From: Flavobacteriales bacterium UBA720
GTDB taxonomy: Bacteria; Bacteroidota; Bacteroidia; Flavobacteriales; Weeksellaceae
Direction of reading: 5' to 3'
NCBI GenBank assembly: GCA_002297505.1
Contig: DBLQ01000098.1
Coordinates: forward strand, 63,255 to 127,254
DNA length: 64,000 nucleotides
Shown: piece by piece, positions 61,261-64,000 of the stretch
Position numbering within the stretch: the first letter of the stretch is position 1
Layout: each line of letters starts with the position of its first letter
Notes under the pieces: generated by a model
Told to the model about the DNA's origin: nothing
Database searches by the model: none
The model's input: the letters and a program-made list of their open reading frames with translations, nothing else
Program-made: the position numbers and the translations under genes

Positions 61261-61288
61261 AACCTCACTCCAAAAAGTGAGGTTTTTT
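61261..61288 (+). terminator. Terminator
   Basis: AACCTCACT (61261-61269) and AGTGAGGTT (61276-61284) form a 9-bp stem with a T-run after it. It ends the 58859-61254 unit, 20 bp before shared site 3. Confidence 0.88.
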
Positions 61289-61307
61289 CTCCCACAGGAT
61301 ACAAAAT

Positions 61308-61341
61308 AGACATCCTTTGTCCATTTACAACCCTACCTTAG
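61308..61341 (+). promoter_or_regulatory. Shared promoter/operator motif, site 3 (upstream of the WYL gene)
   Basis: AGACATCCTTTGTC (61308-61321) contains GACA-N5-TGTC, and TACCTTAG (61334-61341) is a -7-like element at exactly the same offset as in sites 1 and 2. The WYL regulator gene starts 36 bp after the block. Autoregulation by the WYL protein is likely. Confidence 0.65.
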
Positions 61342-61356
61342 AAAAAAAACTCAACA

Positions 61357-62259
61357 ATGGCAATCCAAGACAAAAACATCAGACTGATGCAAATCACCAG
61401 CTTTCTGAAAAGCAAACCAAAAGGGGCGACTTTTAAAGAAATCATGAAACATTTGGAAGAACTCTATCATAAAGAAAGTTTTACAACCAATCTGGCGAGC
61501 AGTCAGAAAACATTTAGCAGGGATTTACCGTTGCTTTTGGAAATGGGAATCGAGATTAAGTTCAAGCGATCCACGATGACTTATCAAATCGTTAATGAAG
61601 AGTTTTCCGAGAGTTCGCAGACTATTTTTGACAATATTCTTTTGCTTAATGCCTACAAGCAAACAGAAAATAATGCTGACATTATGATTTTTGAAAAGCG
61701 GAAATCGCGCGGCCTGGAAAACCTAAACGGACTTCTCCACGCCATTCAAAATAGAAAAACAATTAGCCTCAATTATACCAAACATTGGGAAGGAATTACT
61801 ACGAAAAGAGTTGTGGAATCTTATGCCTTGAAAGAATTCAAAAACCGCTGGTATCTTTTGGCAAACGAGCAGGATGGCAAAGATTTCTTCCTCAAAACCT
61901 TCGGGTTGGACAGGATTTCTGATTTTGAATTCAATTCCAAAATTTTTAAAAAACAAGAAGTTGATATTGATAAATTGTTCGTCAATTCCTTTGGTATTAT
62001 CTCAACTTTAGGTGAAATCCCAGAGACCATCGTCCTTTCATTTGATTACGAACAAGGAAAATTTATCAAAACATTACCAATCCACCATTCCCAAAAAGTT
62101 TTGATTGATAATGACTCAGAATACAGAATCCAACTGACTTTGGTTCCAACCTACGATTTCTACCAAGAATTGCTCACGCACACAGGCAGAATGAAAATCA
62201 TCTCGCCCAAGAATGTGAAAGCAAAATATTTTGAGTTGATTGATTCGGCTAAAAATTAG
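61357..62259 (+). CDS. WYL-domain transcriptional regulator
   Basis: The 300-residue protein has an N-terminal winged helix (about 1-75; KGATFKEIMKHLEELY, TFSRDLPLLLEMGIEIKFKR), a WYL domain (about 130-200; NRWYLLANEQDGKDFFLKTFGLDRIS) and a WCX-like C-terminal domain. WYL proteins sense nucleic-acid or nucleotide ligands and several repress phage-defence loci (BrxR, CapW). Its own promoter carries the motif also found before the two gene clusters to its left, so it probably controls them. Confidence 0.88.
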   Translation: MAIQDKNIRLMQITSFLKSKPKGATFKEIMKHLEELYHKESFTTNLASSQKTFSRDLPLLLEMGIEIKFKRSTMTYQIVNEEFSESSQTIFDNILLLNAYKQTENNADIMIFEKRKSRGLENLNGLLHAIQNRKTISLNYTKHWEGITTKRVVESYALKEFKNRWYLLANEQDGKDFFLKTFGLDRISDFEFNSKIFKKQEVDIDKLFVNSFGIISTLGEIPETIVLSFDYEQGKFIKTLPIHHSQKVLIDNDSEYRIQLTLVPTYDFYQELLTHTGRMKIISPKNVKAKYFELIDSAKN

Positions 62260-62293
62260 AACGATTCAATTTTTTCTCAACATTGAATTGATG

Positions 62294-62475
62294 TCCCTTT
62301 CCCTTGGAGAGGGATTTAGGGAGAGGAAAATATTCCCAATTAAATTCCCTCAAATAATATCTTTTCCCTATTTTCGTTGAAAAAGGAACAAACTTTGTTG
62401 AGGCTGGGGCTTTGACAATGATTTAGTCAGTCTCAAGGTTTATAAAATAGTTGTCAGTCTGAGGCTCTCGAAGAC
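62294..62475. repeat. Intergenic repeats before the TPR gene
   Basis: The 244-bp gap before the TPR gene holds CCCTTTCCCTTGGAGAGGGA (62295 on), a small imperfect palindrome followed by AGGGAGAGG. It also has two TCAGTCT-centred words at 62427 and 62455 (GTCAGTCTCAAGG and GTCAGTCTGAGG). These look like dispersed intergenic repeats of the genome. No gene was seen in the gap. Confidence 0.5.
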
Positions 62476-62503
62476 ACTAAGAAAGTTTTAATTCAATTAA
62501 AGA

Positions 62504-64000
62504 ATGAATTCAAAAAAAGTAATACTGGCTTCGCTGGTTTCCATTTATGGCATTTCCGCGGCGCAGCAATCCCAATATTTTACCAATAAGGAAGACTACC
62601 ATTTCGGTCTGGCAGAAAATCTCTACAACACCAAAGTCTACAACGCTTCCCAGTACGAATATGCCAATCAATATTTTTACAATCAAAGTCTCAGCAATTC
62701 CAGAAAGGAGGCGGCTTTGTTTTTCAGCAATGTGATTGGCGTGATTCTGCAACAGCAATATGCGGAAGAAGGCCTGAATGCGTTTATGAAAGAATATCCG
62801 AAGTCGGCTTACTTTGCGCAGGCCAACGGACCTTTGGCGGATTATTATCTGTCCAAAAAAGACTTTGAGAAAGCCCTGGAAACTTTGCAGAAAGTAAATC
62901 AATATCAGCTGAGCAAAGAGGAAAATACGCAACATATTATGAAGCTGGGTTACGCCAAGTTCATGACAGGCGATTCCGCCGGTGCCATTGAAGCTTTGGA
63001 AGAATCTTTCAAAAATGCGGATGAAACCAGTAAACCTGCGATTTCGTATATGTTGGGTCATCTTTATTATGCAGATAAGCAAAACGAAAATGCCTTTATA
63101 TATTTTGACCAAATAAAGAATAATGAGGAATATGCACATCTCGTAAAGCCTTATTATGTGCAGATGTACTACAATCAGAATAAATACGACTTGGCAATTT
63201 CTGAAGGCAACGAGTTGTTGAATAATGGAAAGATAACATCTTATGATGCGGAAATTCATAAAATAGTAGGAGAGAGCTACTTTATGAAAGGCGATTATCA
63301 ATCCGCTTATCCGCATCTTAAATTATTCCTGGACAAAGAGCAAACGCCAAGCGAAACAGACCTCTACGAAATGGGATTTGTTTCTTCTCAAGTCGGGAAA
63401 AATGCCGAAGCAGTCGGTTATTACAATCAATTGATTAACAGCAATTCTCCATTGGCGCAAAATGCTTATTATCAGCTCGGAAATGCTTATTTGCAAAACA
63501 ATCAAAAGCAAGAAGCACTGTCGGCTTATCGTAATGCATCTCAGATGAATTATGATGTGAAAGTTCAGCAATTAGCTTTGGAGCAATATGCGAAATTAAG
63601 CTATGAATTGGGAAATCCATTCGAGAATTCTTCCAAGGTGATTCAGCGGTATTTGGATAAATATCCGAACTCCAAAACTCAGGAAATGCGTTCGCTTTTG
63701 GTGAAATCCTATCTTTACTCGGGTGATTACAAGGCGACCTTGGAAGCTTTGGGAAAACTGGATCAGAAGACCAACGAAACAAAAAAAATAGAACAGGAAG
63801 TTTCCTATTTATTAGGTTCCGAGGAATTTAACAAAGGTAATTTTGACGCGGCTGAGATTTATTTTAAACGCAGTCTCCAATTCAATCTCAACAAAGAATT
63901 TTACAACAAAGCGCAATATTGGCTGGGCCAGACTTACTACCAAAAAGGTGACTATAAATTGGCAATTACGACCTATTCAAAACTTGAAAATGAAACTGCA
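62504..64000 (+). CDS. Large exported TPR protein, N-terminal part (runs off the window)
   Basis: The frame is open from ATG 62504 to the edge (499 codons). A signal peptide (MNSKKVILASLVSIYGISAAQ) precedes many tetratricopeptide-type helices (for example KSAYFAQANGPLADYYLSKK, NAYYQLGNAYLQNNQKQEAL, FYNKAQYWLGQTYYQKGD). The repeats resemble YbgF/BamD-like envelope TPR proteins of Bacteroidota, often about 1000 residues. Role unknown; periplasmic location inferred. Confidence 0.85.
   Translation, partial: MNSKKVILASLVSIYGISAAQQSQYFTNKEDYHFGLAENLYNTKVYNASQYEYANQYFYNQSLSNSRKEAALFFSNVIGVILQQQYAEEGLNAFMKEYPKSAYFAQANGPLADYYLSKKDFEKALETLQKVNQYQLSKEENTQHIMKLGYAKFMTGDSAGAIEALEESFKNADETSKPAISYMLGHLYYADKQNENAFIYFDQIKNNEEYAHLVKPYYVQMYYNQNKYDLAISEGNELLNNGKITSYDAEIHKIVGESYFMKGDYQSAYPHLKLFLDKEQTPSETDLYEMGFVSSQVGKNAEAVGYYNQLINSNSPLAQNAYYQLGNAYLQNNQKQEALSAYRNASQMNYDVKVQQLALEQYAKLSYELGNPFENSSKVIQRYLDKYPNSKTQEMRSLLVKSYLYSGDYKATLEALGKLDQKTNETKKIEQEVSYLLGSEEFNKGNFDAAEIYFKRSLQFNLNKEFYNKAQYWLGQTYYQKGDYKLAITTYSKLENETA

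Noticed and set aside
62510..63316. 268-codon minus-strand frame
   Set aside because: It is the antisense of the TPR gene, whose plus-strand frame has a signal peptide and repeats.

Overview
The window looks like a chromosomal segment of a Bacteroidota bacterium, most likely a Flavobacteriia/Weeksellaceae member close to Chryseobacterium. It is AT-rich, and several genes have promoters of the TAnnTTTG type. It encodes a protein with a type IX secretion sorting domain, an S46 dipeptidyl-peptidase, a DUF5723 protein and a beta-oxidation operon headed by a MarR regulator. Genus-level assignment is inference. No tRNA, rRNA or CRISPR array was seen.

Layout. 1-5460 (minus) is a tryptophan operon read trpL-trpE-[four-helix-bundle gene]-trpG-[endo/exonuclease/phosphatase gene]-trpD-trpC-trpF, cut at the left edge. 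It is headed by a leader peptide with three consecutive Trp codons and an attenuator. 5.5-9.7 kb holds a secreted adhesin-like protein, a thioesterase, an ArsC-like protein and a DUF763 protein. 9.7-16.7 kb is an accessory region: a broken HigA-type antitoxin, a leucine-rich-repeat protein, small unknown genes, a two-component system, secreted small proteins and a possible LecA-like lectin. It is punctuated by two extra copies of the 3' end of the neighbouring acyl-CoA dehydrogenase gene.

16.7-23.4 kb (minus) is a fatty-acid beta-oxidation operon, marR-fadB-[four-helix-bundle]-fadA-[four-helix-bundle]-acyl-CoA dehydrogenase, with a 26-bp perfect palindrome upstream. 23.5-31.9 kb carries an iron-type ABC transporter with a TlpA-like lipoprotein, a flavin/2Fe-2S reductase, a SanA/YdcF protein, a TPR protein, a DUF4349 protein and release factor 3. 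32.3-35.4 kb is an unusual repeat zone. It has a GC-rich small gene followed by a 22-bp tandem repeat, then a REP-associated tyrosine transposase, then about 1.6 kb of nested palindromic units in two alternating types.

35.4-56.2 kb is mainly housekeeping: Crp/Fnr regulator, DJ-1/PfpI protein, M16 protease, DUF5723 protein, DPP11-like peptidase, agmatine catabolism (aguB-aguA), MFS exporter, rRNA/DNA-maintenance enzymes, aroE, aldo/keto reductase, a PAS histidine kinase with a receiver protein, and an amino acid permease.

56.2-62.3 kb is a second accessory region with little-known small genes, a PD-(D/E)XK nuclease, two paralogous winged-helix-like proteins, a double zinc-knuckle protein, a DEDDh exonuclease and a uracil-DNA-glycosylase-like protein, ending in a WYL-domain regulator. 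Three transcription starts here share one promoter/operator layout at identical internal spacing. This suggests a single WYL-controlled nucleic-acid-processing regulon and is the best candidate for an undescribed system. A large TPR protein runs off the right edge.
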